A stretch of DNA of 64,000 nucleotides from an uncultured Bacteroidales bacterium (GCA_902774335.1 CACYHW010000010.1:32173-96172); one strand, 5' to 3'; shown: positions 53,002 through 61,172, counted from the stretch's first letter. Numbers and translations are program-made. The notes: generated by a model from the sequence alone, not told the origin.

Positions 53002-54876
53002 CTATCTGTTTAATAATACCAGTAATACGTTGATGTCGCTGGGCGAAACACCCGGTATACGGCTGGCCTCGGCAAGCGTTTCGGGGTCATGTTTTATTAA
53101 TTTCTGGCGGCATTCCGTTGAGAGGGATTGAAGTGAGTTGTAGTCAAAACGTCCCTTGATGCGGATATCCTCCAGCCGTTTCATCTTGTCGGCTATAAGT
53201 CTTTCGCGGCTTATGTAACCGCTGTATTTCATCAGAATCTCGGCTGCCTCGATAATCTCCTCCTTGCGCTCTGCGGGAGTCTTGTCAAGTTCGGTTTTAA
53301 GGCCCTTGATATGTTCTGACAGGTTCTGGAGTGTAAGCTGAGGTCTCTCTATCAGGTCGGCCAGCTTACATCCCTCACGCAGCGGAGTGGTTCCCAACTG
53401 CTCCAGGGCACCGTTTATCAGAGTGGGCTTTACGGAGAAGTTCTTTGCAAAATCCACTATGCGGTTTATCTCGTCACGCTTGGAGCACATCAGGTCGTAG
53501 CGCTCCTTTGTGGCAAGTCCTATCTCATATGCGCGTCCGGTAAGGCGCAGGTCGGCATCGTCCTGACGGAGCAGTATGCGGTACTCGGCTCTGGAGGTGA
53601 ACATGCGGTAAGGCTCGTCCACGCCCTTTGTTATAAGGTCGTCCACAAGCACTCCTATGTAGGCCTCGTCACGTGCAAGTGTGAACGGAACGCCTCCATG
53701 GCAGCTTATGTGTGCGTTTATTCCGGCCAGTATGCCCTGTCCTCCCGCCTCCTCGTAACCGGTGGTTCCGTTTACCTGTCCGGCCATAAAGAGTCCAGAC
53801 ACAACCTTTGATTCAAGGGTGTGCTTGAGCTGGGTGGGATCAAAGTAGTCATATTCTATGGCGTATCCGGGACGGTAAATCACCAGGTCGCGGAATGCGG
53901 GAATCTCCTTGAGTGCCTTTATCTGGATATCCATGGGCATTGATGATGAGAATCCGTTCAGGTACATCTCGTTGGTGTTCTCGCCCTCGGGTTCCAGAAA
54001 GAGCTGATGCTGGTCACGGTCGGGGAATGTCACCAGTTTGGTCTCGATGCTGGGACAGTAACGGGGACCGATGCTCTTGATCTGTCCGTTAAAAAGCGGT
54101 GAATCCTTAAGGCCCGACTTGAGAACTTCGTGTACACGCTCGTTGGTATAGGTAGTCCAGCAGCACATCTGCTTGAGGTGACGCTGGGAACCCATGAACG
54201 AGAAACGGTGGAAATCGTTTTCGCCGTCCTGTCGCTCCATCTCCTCAAAGTGTACGCTGCGGCTGTCTATACGCACGGGTGTTCCGGTCTTCATGCGGCC
54301 GGTACGTATTCCGTTACGGGTTATGGATTCGGTAAGCAGGTATGATGCAGGTTCCGATATGCGTCCGCCGGGCATGGTCACGCGGCCAATGTGCATCAGG
54401 CCGTTCAGGAATGTTCCGGCGGTCAGAACTACGCACTTGCAACTGAACTCTGCGCCTTCAAGTGTCTTTAAACCAACTACTTGATCATCTTTTACCATCA
54501 GTTCAGTCACGGTGTCCTGCCAGATGTTCAGGTTGGGCTGGTTCTCCAGGACGCAGCGCCAGGCCCAGATGAATTTGGCCCGGTCACACTGTGCTCGCGG
54601 GCTCCACATGGCGGGGCCTTTTGAACGGTTCAGTATACGGAATTGTATGGCTGTTGAGTCAGTGACTAATCCCATGTGGCCGCCAAGAGCATCTATTTCT
54701 CTGACAATCTGTCCTTTAGCTATACCTCCGACGGCAGGATTGCAGCTCATTTGCCCAATCTTGTTCATATCCATGGTAATGAGACAGGTCTTGGAACCCA
54801 TCTGAGCGGCAGCGGCGGCGGCTTCACAACCCGCGTGTCCCGCGCCTATAACTATCACATCATACTTAAAGTCCAT
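53002..54876 (-). CDS. mnmG: tRNA uridine 5-carboxymethylaminomethyl modification enzyme MnmG (GidA)
   Basis: A 624-residue FAD enzyme that with MnmE installs the cmnm5 group at wobble uridine 34. The FAD-binding motif is VIVIGAGHAGCEAA (7-20), with DMNKIGQMSCNPAVGG and GTFLNGLMHIG in the middle and LFMAGQVNGTTGYEEAGGQG near residue 360. The C-terminal helical MnmE-binding domain is complete. A minus-strand promoter box lies right before the start codon. Location of mnmG next to a parS-like site recalls the classical gidA-oriC neighbourhood, though no dnaA or dnaN gene is visible here. Confidence 0.97.
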   Translation of the reverse strand: MDFKYDVIVIGAGHAGCEAAAAAAQMGSKTCLITMDMNKIGQMSCNPAVGGIAKGQIVREIDALGGHMGLVTDSTAIQFRILNRSKGPAMWSPRAQCDRAKFIWAWRCVLENQPNLNIWQDTVTELMVKDDQVVGLKTLEGAEFSCKCVVLTAGTFLNGLMHIGRVTMPGGRISEPASYLLTESITRNGIRTGRMKTGTPVRIDSRSVHFEEMERQDGENDFHRFSFMGSQRHLKQMCCWTTYTNERVHEVLKSGLKDSPLFNGQIKSIGPRYCPSIETKLVTFPDRDQHQLFLEPEGENTNEMYLNGFSSSMPMDIQIKALKEIPAFRDLVIYRPGYAIEYDYFDPTQLKHTLESKVVSGLFMAGQVNGTTGYEEAGGQGILAGINAHISCHGGVPFTLARDEAYIGVLVDDLITKGVDEPYRMFTSRAEYRILLRQDDADLRLTGRAYEIGLATKERYDLMCSKRDEINRIVDFAKNFSVKPTLINGALEQLGTTPLREGCKLADLIERPQLTLQNLSEHIKGLKTELDKTPAERKEEIIEAAEILMKYSGYISRERLIADKMKRLEDIRIKGRFDYNSLQSLSTECRQKLIKHDPETLAEASRIPGVSPSDINVLLVLLNR

Positions 54877-54884
54877 ACAAGCTA

Positions 54885-54892
54885 CAAAATTA
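54885..54892 (-). promoter_or_regulatory. Candidate -7 promoter box of mnmG
   Basis: The minus strand reads TAATTTTG, a TAnnTTTG match that ends eight bases before the mnmG ATG. It sits outside the large inverted-repeat element, so the element is not part of the mnmG leader if this box is used. Confidence 0.55.
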
Positions 54893-54906
54893 CTTTAAAT
54901 TCTTGG

Positions 54907-55202
54907 AATGGAAGACAATAGGGGTGCTTCTCTTTGTATACTCTTTCCCATTGCAGGAGCAGAGTATCCGGTTTGAGGACCATCAGTGCAGAGGCGTTAA
55001 GCGGAGGGCCTTGGAGGATCCCGTTAAGAACGGCGCTTGTTCGAGGAACGTTAGACCCCGTAGGGGGCTATAAGGACGAGTTCGCCGTTTAGGGTCCGGA
55101 GAGGTCCGGAGTAGCCTCGGAACGTTGTGTCCTCAAACCGGATACTCTGCGTAGTTTCAAACTAAGAGCATACAAAGAGAAACAGTCCTATTATCTTCCA
55201 TT
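54907..55202. repeat. 296-bp nested inverted-repeat element of unknown nature
   Basis: Outer 39-bp arms (54907-54945 and 55164-55202) match at 34 positions. Inner 22-bp arms (54959-54980 and 55129-55150) are perfect reverse complements. The core, 54981-55128, is GC-richer than its surroundings and has small hairpins: CCGTT/AACGG at 55021-55033, GTTC/GAAC at 55039-55049, CCCC/GGGG at 55056-55066. GGTCCGGAG occurs twice in tandem (55093-55101, 55103-55111), and AACGGCG (55029-55035) can pair with CGCCGTT (55083-55089). No ORF or target-site duplication is seen. It could be a non-autonomous mobile element or a structured RNA. I recognise no known family. Confidence 0.85.
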
Positions 55203-55215
55203 GGTGCATTTGTTG

Positions 55216-55223
55216 TACTTTTG
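55216..55223 (+). promoter_or_regulatory. Candidate -7 promoter box of the GNAT-TauE operon
   Basis: TACTTTTG followed by CG matches TAnnTTTG, 17 bases before the ATG at 55241 and 13 bases after the end of the inverted-repeat element. Confidence 0.65.
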
Positions 55224-55240
55224 CGCAAAACATTTGGTAA

Positions 55241-55759
55241 ATGGTTATAGAGATTAAACGCGCTGGCAACGCTGACTTACAGGTTATTCATGAGATGGCG
55301 GAGATTGTTTTCCGTCAGACTTACAAGTCAATACTGTCACCTGAGCAGATGGATTATATGATGGAATGGATGTATTCCTTACCTAATCTGGAGGATCAGG
55401 TGCTACGCGGACATGTCTATTATATTGCTTGGGCTGGTGATGAACCGCAAGGGTATGTGTCGGTCAGAAAAGATTCTGTGGATGCAGACGGTACAGAGGT
55501 TTGGCACCTGGAAAAGATTTATGTCATGCCATCAGCGCAGGGTATCGGGCTGGGTAACAGGCTTTTGGAAACTGTAAAGCAGCATGTGCGTGACAATAAG
55601 ATGTCTGTCAAGGCCAGGATTGAGTTGAACGTGAACCGTAACAATCCGGCGGTAGGATTCTACCGTAACCAGGGACTCTCTATACTCAGACAGGGTGATT
55701 TCCCCATCGGAAACGGATTTTACATGAATGACTACATAATGGGTACAGATATCAGATGA
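55241..55759 (+). CDS. GNAT family N-acetyltransferase
   Basis: A 172-residue acetyl-CoA-dependent transferase. The central strand WHLEKIYVMPSAQGIGLGNRLLE holds the Q/RxxGxG/A motif (QGIGLG) that binds the acetyl-CoA pyrophosphate, and ELNVNRNNPAVGFYRNQG is the usual C-terminal motif B. It may acetylate a small molecule or a protein terminus; the acceptor is unknown. It overlaps the TauE/SafE-like transporter by four bases, and the pair has its own promoter and terminator. Confidence 0.9.
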   Translation: MVIEIKRAGNADLQVIHEMAEIVFRQTYKSILSPEQMDYMMEWMYSLPNLEDQVLRGHVYYIAWAGDEPQGYVSVRKDSVDADGTEVWHLEKIYVMPSAQGIGLGNRLLETVKQHVRDNKMSVKARIELNVNRNNPAVGFYRNQGLSILRQGDFPIGNGFYMNDYIMGTDIR

Positions 55760-56484
55760 CAGATTATCTTCTCATAGCGTTGCTTGCCGTAGGAGCCAGT
55801 TTCGTGGAGCGTACCACAGGATTCGGGTTCGGGATATTCATCATGACGGTCCTGCCGTTCCTGATGCCGTCATACGGTGAGGCTACGACACTGTCCGGAT
55901 TGTTGGCACTCACTACAACCCTGATCATATGCAGCAGGATGTGGAAACTGATTATCTGGAAGCATCTATGGCCCATTCTGATAACATTCATCGTGGTTTC
56001 TGGCGGTGCGGTCTACATGCTGTCCCGCATGCAGCTCAGGTCCCTTACCGTGTCGCTTGGCATCATCCTTATCCTGATAAGCATATATTTCCTCACTCTG
56101 GGAGGCAAGATTCGCATAAAACCTACGGTGAAAGCGCAGATAATCACCGGTAGCCTGAGCGGACTCATGGGAGGTTTCTTTGGCATGCAGGGACCGCCGG
56201 CAGTGCTTTATTTCATATCCTCCGAGAAGGATAAGGACCATTACATGGCCATAATCTCCATGTATTTCTGCCTGGGCAATCTGGCTATGACCTTTTTCCG
56301 CGCAGGTAGCGGATTCCTTACCATGTCCGTTTGCAAGGCCTACGTAGCTGGTATTGCGGGAGTCTTTCTAGGCACTTACATCGGAACCAAGGTCTTTGAA
56401 CGTATTCCCGCTCAGGTATTCCGTTACGTGGTTTATGCCTATATTGGAATCTGCGGCATTATTATCCTTTCAACTCTCAAGTAG
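55756..56484 (+). CDS. TauE/SafE family membrane transporter
   Basis: A 242-residue protein with about eight hydrophobic segments. GASFVERTTGFGFGIF in the first helix and SGLMGGFFGMQGPPAVLYF in the second half are the two repeated re-entrant motifs of the TauE/SafE (sulfite or organosulfur exporter) family. The family exports sulfur-containing anions in several bacteria; the substrate here is unknown. It is translationally coupled to the GNAT gene, so export of an acetylated compound is imaginable but unsupported. Confidence 0.85.
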   Translation: MTDYLLIALLAVGASFVERTTGFGFGIFIMTVLPFLMPSYGEATTLSGLLALTTTLIICSRMWKLIIWKHLWPILITFIVVSGGAVYMLSRMQLRSLTVSLGIILILISIYFLTLGGKIRIKPTVKAQIITGSLSGLMGGFFGMQGPPAVLYFISSEKDKDHYMAIISMYFCLGNLAMTFFRAGSGFLTMSVCKAYVAGIAGVFLGTYIGTKVFERIPAQVFRYVVYAYIGICGIIILSTLK

Positions 56485-56503
56485 CTCGAAACAAAATATT
56501 AAG

Positions 56504-56537
56504 AAAGGCAGGTCTTTCATTCAGGCCTGCCTTTTTA
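56504..56537 (+). terminator. Rho-independent terminator after the GNAT-TauE operon
   Basis: AAAGGCAGGTCT (56504-56515) pairs with AGGCCTGCCTTT (56523-56534), with one G-U pair, followed by TT and A. The A-rich left and T-rich right flanks make it bidirectional, serving also the opposing PAP2 gene. Confidence 0.85.
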
Positions 56538-56552
56538 TCGGTAAATAGGTTT

Positions 56553-57956
56553 TTATTTCTTTTTCTTCTTGCCTTTGGTGGGCGGGTTGAGTTCATCCTT
56601 GGCGGCCTGCAGGAGTTTTTGGAATTCAGGAACAGTGTGCAAGTGAGCCAGTGTGGCCGATGCCCACAGGCGGGCGGTCTGTACGTCGCTGGGGTAGTTG
56701 TAACCGGCAATGACGCGGCTGCGGCCATACTCGAATCCGCGGTTCAGGATATCGTTGGCGGCCTCACGCGGACCTATTTCTACAAGCAGAAGGGCAAGTC
56801 CCCATCCAATTTCTGAATGTGTTGAAGGATAACTGGTTGTAGTTTTTAAAGAATCCTCATTTTCACTGATCAAAGTCTTGTTCCTGCGGGGATTAAGCTT
56901 TACATAGGGGCGCTCGCGGAATGTGGTACCGCCCAATTCACCGGCTGTTTTGATAAGGTTATCCCTTGTATAATCCATAAGAGCCGCAATGGCGGGATTG
57001 GACTCGCGGCTTATTTCAAACGCAGGTGTGCTGAAAGCCTTCATGATGGCCTCAACGCTGTTGTCGGCATCGGCCTTGGCCTGCTCTCCACGCTCGGTCT
57101 CCCTTTCGGGCAGTGTCTCGTAGTACTTGATTATATCTCCGTAGAAACGGTGGCTGTCCTCTGTAACGGGACCGTCAAAAACCTTGCTTCCATCGGGAAA
57201 TCCCTCTGTCTGGCTTACGTTCTTGATTCCCTTTATCTTGCAGTATTCCTTACGGGCAGCAGCAAGGTCTTTCTGGAAATACTCACTGGCGTGCATTACA
57301 GCAACTGCAGTACTTCCGCACAGGTAACCGGCATCAACATCACTCTGATAGTGGGCACCTACAATCACGCGGCTCTCACCGTACTGGAATCCGGTGCGCA
57401 ACAGTGTATCCTGAAGTTCGGGAACCATCTCTGATAGTACCAGAGCGGTTGCCCAACCAAGGGCTGTATGTCCCGATGGATACGAGCCGTTAAAGCGTAA
57501 CTCACGCTCATTGTCAAAACGTCCCCATGTGTGCTCGTTGTACTGTGCAAACGGGCGGGTGCGCATATATTTGCGCTTGGCGTTGTGTGTGCTCAGATTC
57601 TCCGTCCAAAGCACGTTGTAAAGCAACTTGTATATGGCAGGGGTCTTTTCTTTGGTGATCTCAAATCCTAGGGTCTCCTGATGTACCCTTATCATTCCTT
57701 TTATACCCCACTGAGAATCGTCATTGGCCTGCTGACCGCGGTCTGTGGGACGTACTGTCTTACCCCACTGCCACTGAGCAAAGTCATCGGCATATTGCGG
57801 ACTGAGCATATCGGGTGGTGGAGGAAGGTATATGCCGGCATCAGGCATATCGTTAAGGAATACGTAGACGGTGTCTTTTTCCGTCTGGGCATAGCTCCTG
57901 CCGGCAAACAGAACAAGTGTGACGGCAGTGAACAATCGTGAAAAACTTCTCATCAT
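56553..57956 (-). CDS. Secreted tandem PAP2 phosphatase with degenerate second domain
   Basis: A 467-residue protein with signal peptide (to about SYAQ). The first domain has the full class A acid-phosphatase signature: KX6RP (K127, R134, P135), YPSGH (159-163) and SRX5HX3D with nucleophile H202. A second, homologous copy follows at about residues 310-455: RP at 349-350 without the lysine (G342), YPSTH (376-380) and SRVIAGYNYPSD, in which N420 replaces the nucleophilic histidine. The first half should hydrolyse phosphomonoesters in the periplasm; the second half is probably inactive and structural or regulatory. The C-terminus is a lysine-rich tail (KGKKKKK). Confidence 0.9.
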   Translation of the reverse strand: MMRSFSRLFTAVTLVLFAGRSYAQTEKDTVYVFLNDMPDAGIYLPPPPDMLSPQYADDFAQWQWGKTVRPTDRGQQANDDSQWGIKGMIRVHQETLGFEITKEKTPAIYKLLYNVLWTENLSTHNAKRKYMRTRPFAQYNEHTWGRFDNERELRFNGSYPSGHTALGWATALVLSEMVPELQDTLLRTGFQYGESRVIVGAHYQSDVDAGYLCGSTAVAVMHASEYFQKDLAAARKEYCKIKGIKNVSQTEGFPDGSKVFDGPVTEDSHRFYGDIIKYYETLPERETERGEQAKADADNSVEAIMKAFSTPAFEISRESNPAIAALMDYTRDNLIKTAGELGGTTFRERPYVKLNPRRNKTLISENEDSLKTTTSYPSTHSEIGWGLALLLVEIGPREAANDILNRGFEYGRSRVIAGYNYPSDVQTARLWASATLAHLHTVPEFQKLLQAAKDELNPPTKGKKKKK

Positions 57957-58005
57957 ATAATTTAGGTTAACAATAAAGTCATTATGCGGAACTTTCGTGT
58001 CGAGG

Positions 58006-58013
58006 CAAAGATA
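58006..58013 (-). promoter_or_regulatory. Candidate -7 promoter box of the PAP2 gene
   Basis: The minus strand reads TATCTTTG followed by CC, a perfect TAnnTTTG box 49 bases upstream of the start codon. Confidence 0.6.
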
Positions 58014-58032
58014 ATGAATTTACTTGCACCGC

Positions 58033-58065
58033 TTTGCATATGTGACGCAGTTTTCATTATATTTG
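58033..58065 (+). promoter_or_regulatory. Complete -33/-7 promoter of the secreted TIM-barrel-like gene
   Basis: TTTG at 58033-58036 and TATATTTG at 58058-58065, 21 bases apart, match both boxes of the Bacteroidales primary sigma factor. A small CCGG-stem hairpin (CCGG 58078-58081 with CCGG 58093-58096) lies in the leader. Confidence 0.7.
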
Positions 58066-58122
58066 CCGCAGATGATACCGGTTTGAGAAAGCCGGAATAA
58101 TGCTAACCTAATTAATTACCCT

Positions 58123-60003
58123 ATGAAATCAATCAGAACAATCCTGGCCTTTTCACTACTGTGTTTGCCGTTTATGACAACAAAGGCTGCCGATCCCGGC
58201 AAAAAAAGCAATTACGACAACTTCAAGGTTTCAATCTACACCCGCGCCTATGAGGTACAGAGCATGACCGATCCGGCATGGCTGGATTCCACCTGGAACA
58301 TCATCTCATCACAGATGAAGGTGGACAAGATCTATCTGGAGACACATCGTGACCTCAACATTGTCAAGGCCGATGACATGAAACGTATCATCAAGTTCTT
58401 CAAGGACCGCGGCATCGAGGTGGCCGGAGGTATTACCTACACCATCAGTGAAGCCAATAACTTCCAGACATTCTGTTACAAGAACCCCGAGGAGCGTGCC
58501 AAGGCAAAGGAAATCATCGAACTCACCGCAAGTCTGTTCGACGAGATCATACTTGATGACTTTTTCTTTACCGATTGCAAATGCGACTACTGCGTAGAGG
58601 CCAAGGGAAACCGTACATGGACCGATTACCGTCTGGAGCTGATGGATGACGCCGCCATGAACGTGATCCTGGGTCCCGCAAAGAAGGTCAACAAGAATGT
58701 CAAGGTGGTAATCAAATACCCCAACTGGTATGACCATTTCCCCGCATTGGGATTTGACCTGGATTTCGGCCCCAAGCACTTTGACGGCATATACACCGGA
58801 ACCGAGACCCGTGACGCCGTACGCAGCAACCAGCACTTGCAGCCCTATGAGAGCTATCTGATATGGAGGTATTTTGACAACCTGAACCCCGGTCACAACG
58901 GCGGCGGTTGGGTTGATACCGGAGGTATGCGTTACATGGAGCGTTACGCTGAGCAACTCTGGCTGACCGTTTTTGCCAAGGCCCCCGAGATGACATTCTT
59001 TGACTACCGTCAGATGCTTGGCGGACTGCGCAGTTCATACCGCGGTCCCTGGCAGGATGCCGGCGGTACCAGTTTCAACTACGATGATATGATGAAACCG
59101 GTAAATATCAACGGAAAGGAGGTGACCCCCACCACTATGGCCAGGGCAGCCGGCTATACCATGGAGCAGGTGGACCGTACCATCGGCCTGCTTGGTAATC
59201 CCATAGGAGTAAAGAGTTACAAGCCCTACCAGTCTACCGGCGAGGAGTTCCTGCAGAACTATTTCGGTATGATTGGTATCCCCATGGACATTGTTCCCGA
59301 GTTCCCTACCGATGCCAACATGGTTATACTGACCGAACAGGCTGCGGCCGATGCCGATATCATAAAGAAGATGGACAGGCACCTTCGTTCAGGCAAGGAC
59401 ATCACCATCACTGCCGGTTTCCTTCGTGCCATGAAGGGTAAAGGCATAGAGAGTATCGTGGATCTGGAATATACTGACCGCAAGGCCCTTGTATCGGGCT
59501 TTATGACGGGAGGCCAGATAGTGAATGTTTCCAAACCCATACTGATGCAGCAGGTCATGTACAAGACCAATGACTCATGGGAGATAGTATCCGGAATGGA
59601 CAGCGGACTTGGATGGCCCCTGCTGCACCGTGACGCCTATTCCAAGGGTAACGTCTATCTGCTGGTGGTACCGGATAATTTTGCCGATCTCTACAACCTG
59701 CCCGTACAGGTACTCAACAGCATCCGTCAGAACCTGACTCAGAAGGCTGTGCCGGTACGTCTCCAGGGACCCGCAAACGTGTCACTGTTTATATATGACA
59801 ATAACACCTTCATCGTCGAGTCATTCTCAGATGAAGATGTTGATATTACTGTTCAGTGTCAGACCGAAGGAGCTTTGAAGGATCTGCTCTCGGGCGAGGA
59901 TGTAAACGGATCCCGTGTTATGCAGTGGGGCCGCAGCACCTCAAACGAGAGGTCTTTCCGCGTTCATCTCAAGCCCCACTCATACAGGGTGTTCAAATTT
60001 TAG
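58123..60003 (+). CDS. Secreted TIM-barrel glycoside-hydrolase-like protein, function unknown
   Basis: A 626-residue protein with signal peptide (AFSLLCLPFMTTKAA). Residues 35-320 look like a (beta/alpha)8 barrel of the glycoside hydrolase type: VSIYTRAYEV at strand 1, GIEVAGGITY near strand 3 and EIILDDFFFTDCKCDYC (141-157) at strand 4, where related enzymes carry catalytic acids and a small cysteine cluster (CKCDYC). The part from about 360 (NYFGMIGIPMDIVPEF, ANMVILTEQAA) resembles the glutamine-amidotransferase-like domain of GH42-type enzymes, and a small beta domain ends the protein. I cannot place it in a numbered family; carbohydrate hydrolysis is inference. It has its own complete promoter. 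Confidence 0.7.
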   Translation: MKSIRTILAFSLLCLPFMTTKAADPGKKSNYDNFKVSIYTRAYEVQSMTDPAWLDSTWNIISSQMKVDKIYLETHRDLNIVKADDMKRIIKFFKDRGIEVAGGITYTISEANNFQTFCYKNPEERAKAKEIIELTASLFDEIILDDFFFTDCKCDYCVEAKGNRTWTDYRLELMDDAAMNVILGPAKKVNKNVKVVIKYPNWYDHFPALGFDLDFGPKHFDGIYTGTETRDAVRSNQHLQPYESYLIWRYFDNLNPGHNGGGWVDTGGMRYMERYAEQLWLTVFAKAPEMTFFDYRQMLGGLRSSYRGPWQDAGGTSFNYDDMMKPVNINGKEVTPTTMARAAGYTMEQVDRTIGLLGNPIGVKSYKPYQSTGEEFLQNYFGMIGIPMDIVPEFPTDANMVILTEQAAADADIIKKMDRHLRSGKDITITAGFLRAMKGKGIESIVDLEYTDRKALVSGFMTGGQIVNVSKPILMQQVMYKTNDSWEIVSGMDSGLGWPLLHRDAYSKGNVYLLVVPDNFADLYNLPVQVLNSIRQNLTQKAVPVRLQGPANVSLFIYDNNTFIVESFSDEDVDITVQCQTEGALKDLLSGEDVNGSRVMQWGRSTSNERSFRVHLKPHSYRVFKF

Positions 60004-60005
60004 GA

Positions 60006-61079
60006 TTACTGCATATCACGCAGCAGGACTTTAGTATCCGGAAGCAGACCGGGCAGTCCTGATAAGTCTGTCTGACTGAAATGATAAGGAATGAGGATCT
60101 CAGGCTTTATCATTTCAGTTGCTTTTACGCACTGCTCAACCGTCATGGTGTAGGGTTGGTTCACAGGCAGGAAGGCTACGGTTACCCTGTGCTGATAGTT
60201 TTTGCGTATATCGGCAAACTCCGGAATATCCTCGGTATCACCTGCCACATATGCGTTCATATCACCCCAGAACAGCAGATGATATCCGTTTCCGTTCCCT
60301 TTGGGATGGAACTGTTCACGGCCCGGAGTGGTGTTGTATGCGGGATAGACTTCAACACAGATGCCGATGGGATCCAAAGAGGTTCTCTGTCCGTTGGCCA
60401 GAACCTCTCCTATTCCTGTCTGCTGGTGCGCTTTCTCGTTCATGATTACTCTGGTTCCCTTTCTTGAAAGAGCCTGAATGGCATTCTTGTCAAGGTGATC
60501 GCCGTGCTCATGTGTAATCAGGATGGCATCGGCTTTGGGGAATTCGGTTGCATAATCCGTAGTTTTGCCATAACCTGAAACAGGATCGATCTGGATTGAC
60601 GAACCCTTGTATGAGAATTCCAGTGAGCCGTGCTTTATGAGCGTTACCAGCAACGGGTCACCTTTACCATGGTCGGCGATGCATTCCACCTGGTAGCTGT
60701 TGGTCATCTTGCCTGCCTCAGACCAGGCGTTGTAACCGCCTGTCATGTTAAGAACCTTGTATCCGGCATCCGATAGAGCCTGCGCTGCTGCAGCACTGCG
60801 TTTGCCGCTGCGGCAGTATATGGCCAAGGTCATATCTTTGTGGAAAAGACTGCTGATTTCATCGATGAAACCGTCCTTTTGCCAGTCAATATTGATGGCG
60901 TGATAGAGGTGTCCTTGGGAATACTCGTCGGCAGTACGGACATCTATGGTTACGGTACCCCCGGCAATGTATGCCTTTTCAAACTCATCGGGAGTAAGGT
61001 CCGTCCAGTTGTTGCTGTTGCATGAATTAAAGCTGACCAATGACATAAGCGTTGACAGAATCAGTAGTTTGGTTTTCAT
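60006..61079 (-). CDS. Rhodanese and UlaG-like metallo-beta-lactamase fusion, exported
   Basis: A 357-residue protein. The N-terminus is hydrophobic up to a cysteine at residue 20 (FNSC), so it may be a lipoprotein, although the lipobox is weak. A rhodanese domain follows with active-site C89 in YCRSGKRS. From about residue 140 a metallo-beta-lactamase-fold domain starts, with THEHGDH (189-195), GDTEDIPEF and IPYHFS as metal motifs, closest in style to UlaG/L-ascorbate-6-phosphate lactonase-like hydrolases. Fusions of these two folds occur in sulfur metabolism (persulfide dioxygenase types), but there the order is reversed. The substrate is unknown. It converges on the preceding gene with a two-base gap. 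Confidence 0.88.
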   Translation of the reverse strand: MKTKLLILSTLMSLVSFNSCNSNNWTDLTPDEFEKAYIAGGTVTIDVRTADEYSQGHLYHAINIDWQKDGFIDEISSLFHKDMTLAIYCRSGKRSAAAAQALSDAGYKVLNMTGGYNAWSEAGKMTNSYQVECIADHGKGDPLLVTLIKHGSLEFSYKGSSIQIDPVSGYGKTTDYATEFPKADAILITHEHGDHLDKNAIQALSRKGTRVIMNEKAHQQTGIGEVLANGQRTSLDPIGICVEVYPAYNTTPGREQFHPKGNGNGYHLLFWGDMNAYVAGDTEDIPEFADIRKNYQHRVTVAFLPVNQPYTMTVEQCVKATEMIKPEILIPYHFSQTDLSGLPGLLPDTKVLLRDMQ

Positions 61080-61113
61080 TTTCAGTTAAGGTTTTGGATG
61101 TTGTTAGCGATTG

Positions 61114-61121
61114 CAAATATA
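61114..61121 (-). promoter_or_regulatory. Candidate -7 promoter box of the rhodanese fusion gene
   Basis: The minus strand reads TATATTTG followed by CA, a perfect match 34 bases upstream of the start codon. Confidence 0.6.
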
Positions 61122-61164
61122 AAGAATCGGACGTATAGTTATAGGATAAATACACATTAATGAG

Positions 61165-61172
61165 TATATTTG
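61165..61172 (+). promoter_or_regulatory. Candidate -7 promoter box of the sdhCAB operon
   Basis: TATATTTG followed by CA matches TAnnTTTG; a start near 61179 gives a leader of about 50 bases before the sdhC ATG. Confidence 0.65.

Noticed and set aside
55092-55120. AGGTCCGGAG...AGCC resembles the SRP RNA domain IV
   Set aside because: The tetraloop and the asymmetric A-rich loop of the SRP core are not formed, and the outer arms do not match an SRP RNA fold.
54981-55128. attC-like GTTAAGC and GTTAGAC motifs in the core of the inverted-repeat element, suggesting an integron cassette site
   Set aside because: No paired RYYYAAC/GTTRRRY sites at the right spacing, no integrase gene and no cassette genes; the motifs are short and likely chance.
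54907-55202. Insertion sequence with transposase
   Set aside because: No open reading frame, and no target-site duplication could be seen at the ends; at most a non-autonomous element.
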